Assembly (NCBI RefSeq): GCF_020177335.1
Contig: NZ_JAIVMG010000001.1
Coordinates: 868,001 to 932,000, forward strand
Source of the DNA: Stappia indica
Lineage (GTDB): Bacteria; Pseudomonadota; Alphaproteobacteria; Rhizobiales; Stappiaceae
Length of the DNA stretch: 64,000 nucleotides
Reading direction: 5' to 3'
In this document: in pieces, positions 38,461-47,331 of the stretch
Layout: every line of letters begins with the position of its first letter
Numbering within the stretch: position 1 is the stretch's first letter
Program-made: the position numbers and the translations under genes
The notes under the pieces: model-generated
Told to the model about the DNA's origin: nothing
The model's database searches: none
The model's input: the letters and a program-made list of their open reading frames with translations, nothing else

Positions 38461-39591
38461 ATGAACAAATGGCCGGTTCTGATCGTCGGCGCAGGCAAGA
38501 TCGGGCGCACCATCGCCGCGCTTCTGACCGACTGCGGCGACTACACCGTCACCCTTGCCGACCGCGATGCGGGCGCGCTGGCCACGGCCGCCCGGGCCGG
38601 AATGGCAACGATCGAGGTGGATGTGTCCGACGAGGACGCGCTGACCTCAGCGCTCGCCGGCAAGAAGGCGGTGCTCTCCGCCGCGCCGTTCTTCCTCACC
38701 TCGGTGATTGCCCGCGCCGCCAAGCGGGCCGGCACCCATTATTTCGACCTTACCGAGGATGTCGCCTCCACCAAAACCGTGCGCGCCCTGGCCGAGGGAG
38801 CGGAAATCGCCTTCGCACCGCAATGCGGCCTGGCGCCCGGGTTCGTCTCCATCGCCGGGCATGATCTGGCGCAGAAGTTCGACACGCTGGAAACGCTGAC
38901 CATGCGGGTCGGCGCCCTGCCCCGCTATCCGACCAATGCGCTGAAGTACAATCTCACCTGGTCGACCGACGGCCTGATCAACGAATACTGCAACCCGTGC
39001 GAGGCCATCGTCGACGGCGCGCCGATGCTGCTGGCACCGCTGGAAGGCTATGAGACCTTCTCGCTCGACGGGGTTCACTACGAGGCGTTCAACACCTCCG
39101 GCGGGCTCGGCTCGCTCACCGAGACGCTCGCCGGCAAGGTGCGCAGCCTGCGTTATCTGACGGTCCGCTATCCCGGCCACCGCGACATCATGCGCATGCT
39201 GCTACAGGATCTCGGTCTGGAGGACCGGCGCGACCTGATGCGCGACGTTCTGGAAACCGCCGTACCGATGACCAAACAGGATGTGGTGCTGATCTTCATC
39301 ACCGCCTCCGGCCTGCGCGGCGACCAGCGCGAACAGATCTCCTCGGTCTACCGGGTCACCTCGCGGGAGATGGCCGGCGAGACCTGGAGCGCGATCCAGA
39401 CGACCACGGCGGCCGGGATCTGCGCCACGCTCGATCTGATGCGTGCCGGACAGATCCCCGCGCGTGGGTTCCTGCGCCAGGAAACCATCCCGCTCGACCT
39501 CTTCCTCGCCAACCGGTTTGGCCGGGTCTATGCCGGCAACGGGGACGGCGGCAGCCAGCACACGGACGAGGAGAAACGCAAGGCCGCCTGA
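38461..39591 (+). CDS. lysDH: Lysine 6-dehydrogenase-like (saccharopine dehydrogenase family)
   Basis: This 376-residue NAD(P)-dependent enzyme has an N-terminal Rossmann fold ([10 protein letters not shown] near residue 9) and a C-terminal saccharopine dehydrogenase domain (HYFDLTEDV near residue 98; [16 protein letters not shown] near residue 121). In Agrobacterium and Ruegeria the closest type deaminates lysine at the 6-position to give allysine/piperideine carboxylate. A strong GAGGAGGAGA ribosome site precedes the chosen ATG; the open frame upstream lacks family features. The Lrp neighbour supports a role in lysine breakdown. A related saccharopine-type substrate cannot be excluded. Confidence 0.82.
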   Translation: MNKWPVLIVGAGKIGRTIAALLTDCGDYTVTLADRDAGALATAARAGMATIEVDVSDEDALTSALAGKKAVLSAAPFFLTSVIARAAKRAGTHYFDLTEDVASTKTVRALAEGAEIAFAPQCGLAPGFVSIAGHDLAQKFDTLETLTMRVGALPRYPTNALKYNLTWSTDGLINEYCNPCEAIVDGAPMLLAPLEGYETFSLDGVHYEAFNTSGGLGSLTETLAGKVRSLRYLTVRYPGHRDIMRMLLQDLGLEDRRDLMRDVLETAVPMTKQDVVLIFITASGLRGDQREQISSVYRVTSREMAGETWSAIQTTTAAGICATLDLMRAGQIPARGFLRQETIPLDLFLANRFGRVYAGNGDGGSQHTDEEKRKAA

Positions 39592-39695
39592 CGGGAACGC
39601 ACACCAGCGGGCTGGCGTTTGGCCTATAGTGAGAGGATCAATCCGATTCCTCGTCACGGGCGCGGGTTTCCCGCGCCGGAAGGCCCACGCCGCCG

Positions 39696-41591
39696 ATGCT
39701 CGAAACGCTCAATCTGGTGATCCTGATTGCCGCCGGCCTCGTCGCCGTGTCGGTGTTCACATCGCTGATCAGCTTTCGGGTTGGCGCGCCCTTGCTGCTC
39801 GTTTTCCTCCTCGTCGGCCTCGCGGCCGGCGAGGACGGCCCCGGCGGCATCGAATTCGCCGATACCCGCACCGCCTATTTCATCGGCTCCATCGCGCTGG
39901 CGATCATTCTGTTCGACAGCGGGTTTCGCACCCGCTTCGCCACCTTCCGCCTCGCGGCCTTTCCGGCGCTGACGCTGGCGACCGTGGGGGTGGCCGTTAC
40001 CGCCGGGCTTGTCGGCCTCGCCGCCCATTTCCTGTTTGATTGGCCGTGGATCGAGGGCCTGCTGCTCGGGGCCATCGTCGGTTCGACCGACGCGGCGGCG
40101 GTGTTTTTTCTGCTGCGGGTCGGCGGCATCCACTTGCGCGAGATGATCTCGGCGACGCTGGAGGTGGAATCGGGCTCGAACGACCCGATGGCGATCTTCC
40201 TCACCGTCACGCTCGTCGGCATGATCGTCGCCGGCACCAGCGGCGAGGACGCCGGGCTCGGCCTGCTCGCCGAGTTCGCCCAGCAGATGGGCATCGGCCT
40301 GATCGCCGGCCTTGCCGGTGGCTATGCCATCGTCCAGCTGGTGAACCGGGTCAATCTGGAACCGGCGCTTTATCCGATCGTCGTGCTGGCGCTGGCGCTG
40401 GCCCTGTCCGGCGCCACGTCGCTCGCCGGCGGCAGTGGCTTTCTCGCCGTCTACGTGGCCGGCATCCTGTGCGGCAATGTGCGGATGCGGCAACAGCCGG
40501 CGCTGAAGAACTTCCAGGGCGGCATGACCTGGCTCGGCCAGATCGGCATGTTCGTCACCCTCGGCCTGTTGGCAACCCCCTCCCAGTTCGGCGAGGTGGC
40601 CCTGCCCGGCTTCACCCTCGCCGCCGTCCTGATCTTCATCGCCCGGCCGATCGCCGTCTGGCTCTGCCTGTTGCCCTTCGGCTTCACCCGGGCGGAGATC
40701 GCCTTCGTCTCCTGGGTGGGCCTGCGCGGCGCGGTGTCGATCCTGCTGGCGATCCTGCCGCTGATCGGCGGGCTCGCCAATGCCCAGACGATCTTCAACA
40801 TCACCTTCCTGATCGTCCTGACCTCGCTGGTGTTGCAGGGTTGGACCATCCGCCCGCTGGCGCTCTGGCTGCGGCTGATCGTGCCGCCGCGCATGGGGCC
40901 GGTGGACCGGATCGAGCTGGAACTGCCCGGCGGACAGGATCACGAGCTGGTGGGCTACCGGGTGCACCCGGGCAGTGCGGTGGCGCGCGGCGGGCGCATC
41001 CCCCGCTGGGCGCGGCCGGTCCTGATCCTGCGTGACGGCCAGAGCCTGCGCCCCCAGAAGGCCGGGCGGCCGCAGCCGGGCGACCAGCTCTACATTCTCA
41101 CCACCGCCCGGCAGGTTCCCGCGCTCGACGCCCTGTTCGCCGGCGCCGCCCATGAAGGACACGACCCGGCGCTGTTCGGCGACTTCCCGCTCGATCCGGA
41201 CGCGCTGCTCTCCGATGTCGGCGCGGTCTACGGCTTTCATGTGCGCAAGGAGGACGCGGGACTGAGCTTGCGCGACTACATGCGGCGGGAGTTGGGGGAC
41301 GATGTCGAGCCGACCGACCGTGTCGCCCATGGCGCCATCGACCTCGTGGTGCGGGCCATCGATCACGACCATGCCATCACCGAAATCGGCCTGTCGGTCG
41401 AGCATGTGGAGCCTCAGGAGCCGGTGCTGCCGTTCTTCTTCTCCCGCGACGACGTGGCCCGCGTCAGCCGCCGCGCGATCTCAAGGGTGCGGATGCGCCG
41501 GGCACGCGGCAAGGTCATCGCCCGCCGCCGCGCGTCCTTCGACACGCCCGCACAGCAAAAGGACACGGAAACGGACAGCGACAAAAACTGA
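39696..41591 (+). CDS. nhaP2: Potassium/proton antiporter (CvrA/NhaP2 type)
   Basis: This 631-residue inner-membrane protein has a CPA1-type antiporter core of about 12 segments (residues 5-395), with the ion-site region EVESGSNDPMAIFLTV near residue 150 and the VGSTDAAAVFF stretch. A cytoplasmic part follows with a TrkA-C domain (about 415-480) and a CorC-HlyC-like domain (about 495-575). This arrangement matches K+/H+ antiporters that export K+ under high internal K+ or osmotic change. It stands alone, 104 bases after lysDH. Confidence 0.92.
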   Translation: MLETLNLVILIAAGLVAVSVFTSLISFRVGAPLLLVFLLVGLAAGEDGPGGIEFADTRTAYFIGSIALAIILFDSGFRTRFATFRLAAFPALTLATVGVAVTAGLVGLAAHFLFDWPWIEGLLLGAIVGSTDAAAVFFLLRVGGIHLREMISATLEVESGSNDPMAIFLTVTLVGMIVAGTSGEDAGLGLLAEFAQQMGIGLIAGLAGGYAIVQLVNRVNLEPALYPIVVLALALALSGATSLAGGSGFLAVYVAGILCGNVRMRQQPALKNFQGGMTWLGQIGMFVTLGLLATPSQFGEVALPGFTLAAVLIFIARPIAVWLCLLPFGFTRAEIAFVSWVGLRGAVSILLAILPLIGGLANAQTIFNITFLIVLTSLVLQGWTIRPLALWLRLIVPPRMGPVDRIELELPGGQDHELVGYRVHPGSAVARGGRIPRWARPVLILRDGQSLRPQKAGRPQPGDQLYILTTARQVPALDALFAGAAHEGHDPALFGDFPLDPDALLSDVGAVYGFHVRKEDAGLSLRDYMRRELGDDVEPTDRVAHGAIDLVVRAIDHDHAITEIGLSVEHVEPQEPVLPFFFSRDDVARVSRRAISRVRMRRARGKVIARRRASFDTPAQQKDTETDSDKN

Positions 41592-41640
41592 AGGCGTTCA
41601 GCTACTCTGCCGTCCGGGTGCTGACGAAGGGCAAAGACGC

Positions 41641-41790
41641 CTCCCGCGTCATCCCGGGCAAGCTTTAGCGCGACCCGGGATCGGGGAGCCGAAAGGTGTG
41701 CGTTTTCAATCGGCAGGATCCGAGAAGCCGTGCCTCGCCGATCCCGGCTCGCCGCGTGCGCGGCGTCCGGGAGGACGCGAAGGGCGGGGC
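41641..41790. repeat. Dispersed palindromic element (copy 3)
   Basis: This is the most complete copy. CTCCCGCGTCATCCCGGGCA and ACCCGGGATCGGGGAGCC form the left half; GCCTCGCCGATCCCGGCT and GTCCGGGAGGACGCG form the matching right half, with GTGCGTTTTCAA near the centre. The two halves are imperfect inverted complements over about 150 bases. It lies between the antiporter and ChaN-like genes, which are convergent, and could fold into a long hairpin at both transcript ends. Confidence 0.65.
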
Positions 41791-41812
41791 CCTGCCATCA
41801 CGCTCCGGCGGA

Positions 41813-42826
41813 TCACTCCGCCGCTTTCGGCTTCTTCTTCCCCAGCTTGTCGAAGCGGGCGCTCAGCTCCTTGCACGGATCCTTGCGCGCGCCGCGCGGC
41901 GTGAACCACAGGTAATCATAAGGCGCCGCCGTGCCATCCTCTGGCACCGCATAGGCCGCCGGGTCCGTCTCGCCGGCGGCGACCTCGATAAAGGCGATGG
42001 TCACCAGCCCGGCCGAGGGCGCGCGCCAGCGCAAATAGCGCGGCACCGCCAGATCGGCACGCACATGGCCAGCGCCGGCGATCAGCACCGCACCATCGGC
42101 CCCTTCGCCCGCCGCCGCCAGCATGGCATTGGCGAGCCCGGCATCGCGCAGACGCTGGACATTGGCCATCGGCACCAGCGCTTCCCTGGGCATCATTTCG
42201 CAATGGCCCTCAAAGAGGGTCTGCAACAGCCGCGCGTCGGCGGCCTCCCCCAGCGGCTGGTCGAGCGCCATCTTGGCAAGCGCCTCCTCGCCGAGGCTGG
42301 AAAACCCGTCGCGGCTGACCTCCACACGCTGTTTCTTCGGCACGTCCCCGGCGATGATCGGCAGGTCGACCTCCATCGCCGCCGCGATCACCGGTTGATA
42401 AATGCGATAATCGGGCCAGCCGAGTTCCGCCCAGCCGACCGCCGCGCCGAACCCGTCCGGCGTCGGTTCCTTTTCCGCCAGATAGTCATCGATCCGCGCC
42501 TGACGATCACCGGGCAGCATCTCCAGCACCGCCGCCGGCTTGCGACCCGAGGCGGTGACGGCGGACAGGACAAAGGCCTGAAGCGCGTGGTGATCCGGGT
42601 TGTCATGGATCTCGCCCAGAAGGACGAAGCTCGCCGCGACCGCCGCCCGGGAGACCTCCTTCGGCGTGATGAAGCTCTTGTCCGCCACCGACCAGATGCG
42701 CCCGACAAGCGGATGCCCGGCCTCGCCGGCCAGAGTGAACGAGGGCGGCGCGGGCTCCTCGGCACGCACGGCACCGGCAACAAGACACGCACCGGCAACC
42801 AGCGCCGCGGCAAGGGATCTGATCAC
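41813..42826 (-). CDS. ChaN-like (haem-binding uptake, Tiki superfamily) exported protein
   Basis: This protein of about 337 residues has an N-terminal signal peptide (IRSLAAALVAGACLVAGA, cleavage likely after AVRA) and a ChaN-type domain with VLLGEIHDNPDHHALQ near residue 50 and the closing IAGAGHVRADLAVP near residue 235. ChaN proteins bind haem or iron, usually as lipoproteins; the cysteine here is in a poor lipobox, so secretion to the periplasm is as likely. The preferred start is the GTG at 42826, preceded by GGAG; an ATG at 42856 is an alternative. The longer frame would run into the thiolase gene upstream. Confidence 0.82.
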   Translation of the reverse strand: MIRSLAAALVAGACLVAGAVRAEEPAPPSFTLAGEAGHPLVGRIWSVADKSFITPKEVSRAAVAASFVLLGEIHDNPDHHALQAFVLSAVTASGRKPAAVLEMLPGDRQARIDDYLAEKEPTPDGFGAAVGWAELGWPDYRIYQPVIAAAMEVDLPIIAGDVPKKQRVEVSRDGFSSLGEEALAKMALDQPLGEAADARLLQTLFEGHCEMMPREALVPMANVQRLRDAGLANAMLAAAGEGADGAVLIAGAGHVRADLAVPRYLRWRAPSAGLVTIAFIEVAAGETDPAAYAVPEDGTAAPYDYLWFTPRGARKDPCKELSARFDKLGKKKPKAAE

Positions 42827-42908
42827 GAAAGCTACTCCGCTATGACATCCGACCATCGAAGGACCGGCGGCGCCCCTCCCCCCGCGCAAGCGGGCGCCGC
42901 CACGCCCA

Positions 42909-44102
42909 TCAGGCCGCGCTGAGGTTCTCCAGCGCCAGGGCGATGCCCTGACCGCCGCCGATGCACATGGTGACGAGGCCGTAGCGCCCACCGGTACGCT
43001 CAAGCTCGTACATGGTCTTCACCGTGATGATACAGCCGGTGGCGCCGACCGGGTGGCCAAGCGCGATGGCCCCGCCATTAGGGTTGACCCGGTCAGAGGG
43101 GAAGCCCAGCTCCCGCATCACCGCACAGGCCTGCGCCGCGAACGCCTCGTTGGATTCGATCACGTCGAAATCCGCCGGGCTCATGCCGGTCTTCTGCAGC
43201 AGCTTCTGCACCGCCGGGATCGGGCCGATGCCCATCACATCCGGCGCCACGCCCGCATGGGCATAGCCGATCAGCCGGGCCATCGGCCTCAGTCCACGCC
43301 GCTTCGCCGTCTCCCGGTCGGCCAGCACCACCGCCGCAGCGCCGTCGTTCAGGCCGGAGGAATTGCCAGCGGTCACCGAGCCGTCCTTGCGGAACACCGG
43401 GCGCAGGGCGCTCAGCGTCGAGGGCGAGGTGTCGGCGCGCACATGCTCGTCGGTGTTGAACTTGATGGTGTTACGGCCCACCTTCACATCCAGCGGCAGG
43501 ATCTGCTCGCTGAAGCGCCCGTCGCGAATGGCGATCCCGGCCCGGTGCTGGCTGTCGACCGCCAGCGCGTCCTGGGCCTCGCGGCTGATGTTGTAGCGCT
43601 CGGCCACGTTTTCCGCCGTGATGCCCATATGGCCACCGCCGAACGGATCGTTCAGCGCGCCGAGCATCATGTCATGCATCACCGCATCGCCCATCTTGAC
43701 GCCGAAACGGGCGCCGGGGCTGGAGAACGGTGCGCGGCTCATGGATTCCGCGCCGCCGGCCAGAGTGATATCGGCATCGCCCAACAGGATCGACTGGGCG
43801 GCGGACACGATCGCCTGCGCGCCAGATCCGCACAGCCGGTTCAACGTCAGCGCCGGCGTCTCGACCGGAATGCCGGCGTCAACGGCGGCAACCCGGGCCA
43901 GATACATATCACGCGGCTCGGTGTTGATCACATGCCCGAACACCACATGCTCGATCTCTTCCGCCCCGACCCCGGAGCGGCGAATGGCCTCCGCCGTCAC
44001 CTTGCCGGCCAACTCGCAGGGCGGCACGGACTTCAGGGAACCGCCAAAACTGCCAATCGCCGTGCGCACGCCCGACACAAGAACCACTTCACGCTGCGTC
44101 AT
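42909..44102 (-). CDS. Acetyl-CoA acetyltransferase (thiolase)
   Basis: This 397-residue thiolase carries the nucleophilic C91 in LNRLCGSGAQ, the catalytic histidine in GGAIALGHPVGATG near residue 345 and the second cysteine in MCIGGGQG near residue 380, with the ESNEAFAAQ motif in between. It condenses or cleaves acetoacetyl-CoA or related 3-ketoacyl-CoAs. I start at 44102 (MTQREVVLVSG). There is no adjacent reductase, so a role in beta-oxidation, ketone or PHB metabolism cannot be separated. The sequence just upstream of the start contains TTACGGAGGTTACG, which may include an operator. Confidence 0.93.
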   Translation of the reverse strand: MTQREVVLVSGVRTAIGSFGGSLKSVPPCELAGKVTAEAIRRSGVGAEEIEHVVFGHVINTEPRDMYLARVAAVDAGIPVETPALTLNRLCGSGAQAIVSAAQSILLGDADITLAGGAESMSRAPFSSPGARFGVKMGDAVMHDMMLGALNDPFGGGHMGITAENVAERYNISREAQDALAVDSQHRAGIAIRDGRFSEQILPLDVKVGRNTIKFNTDEHVRADTSPSTLSALRPVFRKDGSVTAGNSSGLNDGAAAVVLADRETAKRRGLRPMARLIGYAHAGVAPDVMGIGPIPAVQKLLQKTGMSPADFDVIESNEAFAAQACAVMRELGFPSDRVNPNGGAIALGHPVGATGCIITVKTMYELERTGGRYGLVTMCIGGGQGIALALENLSAA

Positions 44103-44217
44103 TGATCCCTCACCTGTTTTATCCTTCCGAACGCCATCCTCGCGCACGATTGACCTGAACGTAACCTCCGTAACGACGAAGCGCAAACCCGATGTTGCAC
44201 CGCCAAACAAAACGCAA

Positions 44218-44247
44218 AGAGGGCGGGAGCATGCGCTCCCACCCTCT
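44218..44247 (-). terminator. Leftward rho-independent terminator
   Basis: Arms AGAGGGCGGGAGC and GCTCCCACCCTCT (13 positions, one mismatch) around ATGC are followed on the minus strand by TTTGCGTTTTGTTTGG. It lies about 490 bases beyond the mmsA stop, so it either ends an unusually long mmsA 3' untranslated region or belongs to a small RNA from this interval. Confidence 0.7.
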
Positions 44248-44324
44248 GATCCGGATCACCCGAACCGGGTAGACTTGGTACGATGGCGTCACGTTTTACG
44301 TGTCACCACAAGGTAAGGAACTCC

Positions 44325-44470
44325 CTCCCGCGTCATCCCGGGCAAGCCTTGGCGCGACCCGGGATCGGGGAGCCGAAAGACTCGCGTTTTCATAGGGCTG
44401 GAGCCGACAGGCCGTGCCTCGCCGATCCCGGCTCGCCGCTTTGCTGCGTCCGGGAGGACGCCCACAGGGG
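44325..44470. repeat. Dispersed palindromic element (copy 4)
   Basis: It begins CTCCCGCGTCATCCCGGGCA and continues ACCCGGGATCGGGGAGCCGA, then CGCGTTTTCATAGG, GCCTCGCCGATCCCGGCTCG and TCCGGGAGGACG, nearly the same as copy 3 and in the same orientation. It lies inside the mmsA-thiolase gap. Confidence 0.65.
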
Positions 44471-44493
44471 CTTCGTCCTCGTATTTCGGACAG

Positions 44494-44718
44494 GCTGACG
44501 CCCGCTTACCCTCGACCGCGTTCGCCCCTTCGATCACGCCACCGGCATGATCGATCCGGCCCTTTCTTGAGCGATCAACTCGCCCGTCCCGGAAAGGGCT
44601 GGGACGGGTTGATCTTGTGGGCCCGACCGGCTGGCGGTCCGGGCGCGGGCTGACGCCCGCTTACCCTCGACCGCGTTCGCCCCTTCGATCATGCCACCGG
44701 CATGATCGATCCGGCCCT
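44494..44718. repeat. Pair of 70-bp direct repeats with internal palindromes
   Basis: Bases 44494-44563 and 44649-44718 are identical except for one C/T change. Each contains an 11-bp palindrome (TCGATCATGCC-ACC-GGCATGATCGA in the second copy). The 85-base spacer holds another inverted repeat, GATCAAC...CCCGTCCC with GGGACGGGTTGATC (44573-44614). No coding frame with family features is seen. It abuts the mmsA stop, so transcripts of mmsA would carry these structures. Confidence 0.8.
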
Positions 44719-44736
44719 GGCGGGCCGGACCGGGGC

Positions 44737-46236
44737 TCACTTCATCGTCGGAATGACGAATTCGGCGCCTTCCTTCATGCCGCTCGGCCAGCGCGAGGTG
44801 ACCGTCTTGGTTCGCGTGTAGAAGCGGAACGCATCCGGGCCGTGCTGGTTGAGATCGCCGAAGCCGGACCGCTTCCAGCCACCGAAGGTGTGGTAGGCGA
44901 GCGGCACGGGGATCGGCACGTTGATGCCGACCATGCCGATGTTGATGCGGCTGGCGAAGTCGCGCGCGGTGTCGCCATCGCGGGTGTAGATCGCGGTGCC
45001 ATTGCCGTATTCATGGCTCATCGGCAGATCGATCGCCTCGGCATAATCCTTGGCGCGGACCACCGACAGCACCGGGCCGAAGATCTCGTCCTTGTAGATC
45101 GACATGTCCTTGGTGACATTGTCGAACAGGCAGCCGCCCATGAAGTAGCCGTTCTCATAGCCCTGCATGGTGAAGTCGCGGCCATCGACCGCGAGCGTTG
45201 CGCCGTCCTTGATGCCCTGCTCCACCAGCCCGAGCACGCGCTCGCGCGCCTGCGCCGTGACCAGCGGACCGAAGTCGACATCGTTGCCAGCGGTGTACGG
45301 TCCGATCTTCAGGTTTTCCACCCGCGGGATCAGTCGCTCCATCAGCGCGTTGGCCGCAGCCTCGCCCACCGGAACGGCGACGGAAATCGCCATGCAGCGC
45401 TCGCCTGCGGCGCCATAGCCGGCGCCGATCAGCGCATCGGCGGCCTGATCCATGTCCGCATCCGGCATGATGATCATGTGGTTCTTGGCACCGCCGAAGC
45501 ACTGCACCCGCTTGCCGTTGGCACAGCCACGCGAATAGACGTACTCGGCAATCGCCGTGGAGCCGACGAAACCGACCGCCATGATGTCCGGATCGTCGAG
45601 CACGCCGTCGACCGCTTCCTTGTCTCCGTTGACGACATTGAGGATGCCAGCGGGAAGACCGGCCTCAAGCATCAGCTCGGCCAGCATCATCGGCACGGAC
45701 GGATCGCGCTCCGACGGCTTCAGGATGAAGGCATTGCCGGCGGCAATCGCCGGGCAGAACTTCCACATCGGGATCATCGCCGGGAAGTTGAACGGCGTGA
45801 TGCCGGCAACGACACCCAGCGGCTGGCGCATGGAATACATGTCGATGCCCGGGCCGGCGCCCTCGGTGAACTCACCCTTCAGCAGATGCGGCGCACCGAT
45901 GCAGAACTCGGCAACCTCAAGGCCACGGATCACGTCGCCCTTGGCATCCGGGATGGTCTTGCCATGCTCGCGGCTCAGCGCCTCGGCCAGCTTGTCCATG
46001 TCGCGGTGCAGCAGATCGACGAACTTCATCAGAACGCGAGCGCGCTTCTGCGGGTTCTGCGCGGCCCAGGCCGGCTGTGCCGCCGCCGCGTTCTCCACCG
46101 CTGCGCGCAGCTCGTCCTTGCTCGCCAGCGCCACCTTGGCCTGAACCTCACCGGTCGCCGGATTGTAGACATCCGCGAACCGTCCCGACGTGCCGGCAAC
46201 ATGCTTGCCGCCGATGAAATGTCCAATCGTTTCCAT
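44737..46236 (-). CDS. mmsA: CoA-acylating methylmalonate-semialdehyde dehydrogenase
   Basis: This 499-residue aldehyde dehydrogenase superfamily enzyme converts methylmalonate semialdehyde (from valine) or malonate semialdehyde (from inositol) to propionyl-CoA or acetyl-CoA with NAD+ and CoA. The NAD-binding GFVGSTAIAEYV lies near residue 230 and the catalytic cysteine in GAAGERCMAIS near residue 285. N-terminal IGHFIGGKHVAGTSG fits MmsA/IolA. I start at 46236; the longer frame has no family match. A LysR gene is divergent. The propionyl-CoA operon and inositol module in this window are natural partners. Confidence 0.95.
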   Translation of the reverse strand: METIGHFIGGKHVAGTSGRFADVYNPATGEVQAKVALASKDELRAAVENAAAAQPAWAAQNPQKRARVLMKFVDLLHRDMDKLAEALSREHGKTIPDAKGDVIRGLEVAEFCIGAPHLLKGEFTEGAGPGIDMYSMRQPLGVVAGITPFNFPAMIPMWKFCPAIAAGNAFILKPSERDPSVPMMLAELMLEAGLPAGILNVVNGDKEAVDGVLDDPDIMAVGFVGSTAIAEYVYSRGCANGKRVQCFGGAKNHMIIMPDADMDQAADALIGAGYGAAGERCMAISVAVPVGEAAANALMERLIPRVENLKIGPYTAGNDVDFGPLVTAQARERVLGLVEQGIKDGATLAVDGRDFTMQGYENGYFMGGCLFDNVTKDMSIYKDEIFGPVLSVVRAKDYAEAIDLPMSHEYGNGTAIYTRDGDTARDFASRINIGMVGINVPIPVPLAYHTFGGWKRSGFGDLNQHGPDAFRFYTRTKTVTSRWPSGMKEGAEFVIPTMK

Positions 46237-46440
46237 GGATCGCTCTCTCCCTGTCTCCATCCCGGTCGGATCGCCCGGACGGCTTGCAAATTCTCGTGCC
46301 CCGCATGTCACGCGACATGCCGAGGCGACCCCATGTTGATGCCTTCGTTTTTTGTCTTTCGCAATAGACGCATTGCCGCAACCGTTGTGCGTAAATTATA
46401 GTCGCATCCTCGATATCGTTGAACCGACAGGCACTCTTTC
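46237..46440. promoter_or_regulatory. Divergent mmsA-lysR promoter region
   Basis: This 204-base region separates mmsA (leftward) from the LysR gene (rightward). It contains the palindrome TTGCCGCAA at 46373-46381 and a T-rich patch (CGTTTTTTGTCTTTCGC) near 46346, as expected for a LysR-type intergenic control region. The exact site is a guess. Confidence 0.45.
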
Positions 46441-47322
46441 ATGAACTGGGACGACTTGCGCATCTTCCTCGCGGTGGCCCGCGCCGGCCAGCTCCTGGCC
46501 GCCGCCCGCGCGCTTGGGGTCAATCATGCCACGGTCGCCCGGCGGCTGTCGGCACTGGAGGAGGATCTGGCGGTGAAGCTGGTGGACCGGCGCACCACCG
46601 GGTCCCTGCTTACCCCTGCGGGCGAGCGGTTCCGGGCAACGGCTGAACGGATCGAGGCGGAGATGCTCGGCGCCCGGGCCGATATCGGCGGCGGCGACAT
46701 CGCCATTTCCGGCACGGTGCGGATCGGCGCGCCGGACGGCTTCGGTGTCGCCTTTCTCGCCCCCCGGCTCGGCACGCTGGCCGCGCGGCATCCGGATCTG
46801 ACGTTGCAACTGGTGCCGGTGCCCCGGGCCGTGTCGCTGTCGCGGCGCGAGGCGGATATCGCCATCACCGTCGAACGACCGGAACATGGCCGGCTGGTCG
46901 CCCGCAAGCTGGTCGACTACAGCCTCGGGCTTTATGCCTCCAAGGCCTATCTGGAACGGGCGGGCATGCCGGAGACGGCGCAGGACCTGCGCGCGCATGC
47001 GCTGGTCGGCTATGTGGAGGATCTGGTTTACGCCTCCGCCCTTGCCTATGCGGATGAGATCGACCGGGCGTTCCGCCCCCGGTTCGAGATCGCCTCGGCG
47101 CTCGGCCAGACCGAGGCGGTGCGGGCCGGCGCCGGCATCGGCATCCTTCATGCTTTCATCGCCCGGCGCGATCCGGATCTTGTCCCGGTGCTGCCGGAGA
47201 AACGAATTTCCCGCAGCTACTGGCTGGTGCTGCATGAGAGCTTGCGCGAGATGCGAAGGGTGCGCGTCGTTGCCGATTTCATCGCCAACGCGGTGGAGCG
47301 GGAGCGGACAAGCTTCACCTGA
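46441..47322 (+). CDS. LysR family transcriptional regulator
   Basis: This 293-residue regulator has an N-terminal winged helix-turn-helix (residues 1-60, LRIFLAVARAGQLLAAARAL then VNHATVARRLSALE) and a C-terminal substrate-binding domain (about 88-290). It is divergent from mmsA and so probably regulates it and itself. The effector is unknown. It converges on the DMT transporter gene with a 9-base gap. Confidence 0.93.
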   Translation: MNWDDLRIFLAVARAGQLLAAARALGVNHATVARRLSALEEDLAVKLVDRRTTGSLLTPAGERFRATAERIEAEMLGARADIGGGDIAISGTVRIGAPDGFGVAFLAPRLGTLAARHPDLTLQLVPVPRAVSLSRREADIAITVERPEHGRLVARKLVDYSLGLYASKAYLERAGMPETAQDLRAHALVGYVEDLVYASALAYADEIDRAFRPRFEIASALGQTEAVRAGAGIGILHAFIARRDPDLVPVLPEKRISRSYWLVLHESLREMRRVRVVADFIANAVERERTSFT

Positions 47323-47331
47323 CCTGAGCTT

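Noticed and set aside
44494-44718. The two 70-bp repeats as a CRISPR array
   Set aside because: There are only two copies, they are too long, they contain a palindrome pattern unlike array repeats, and no cas gene is present.
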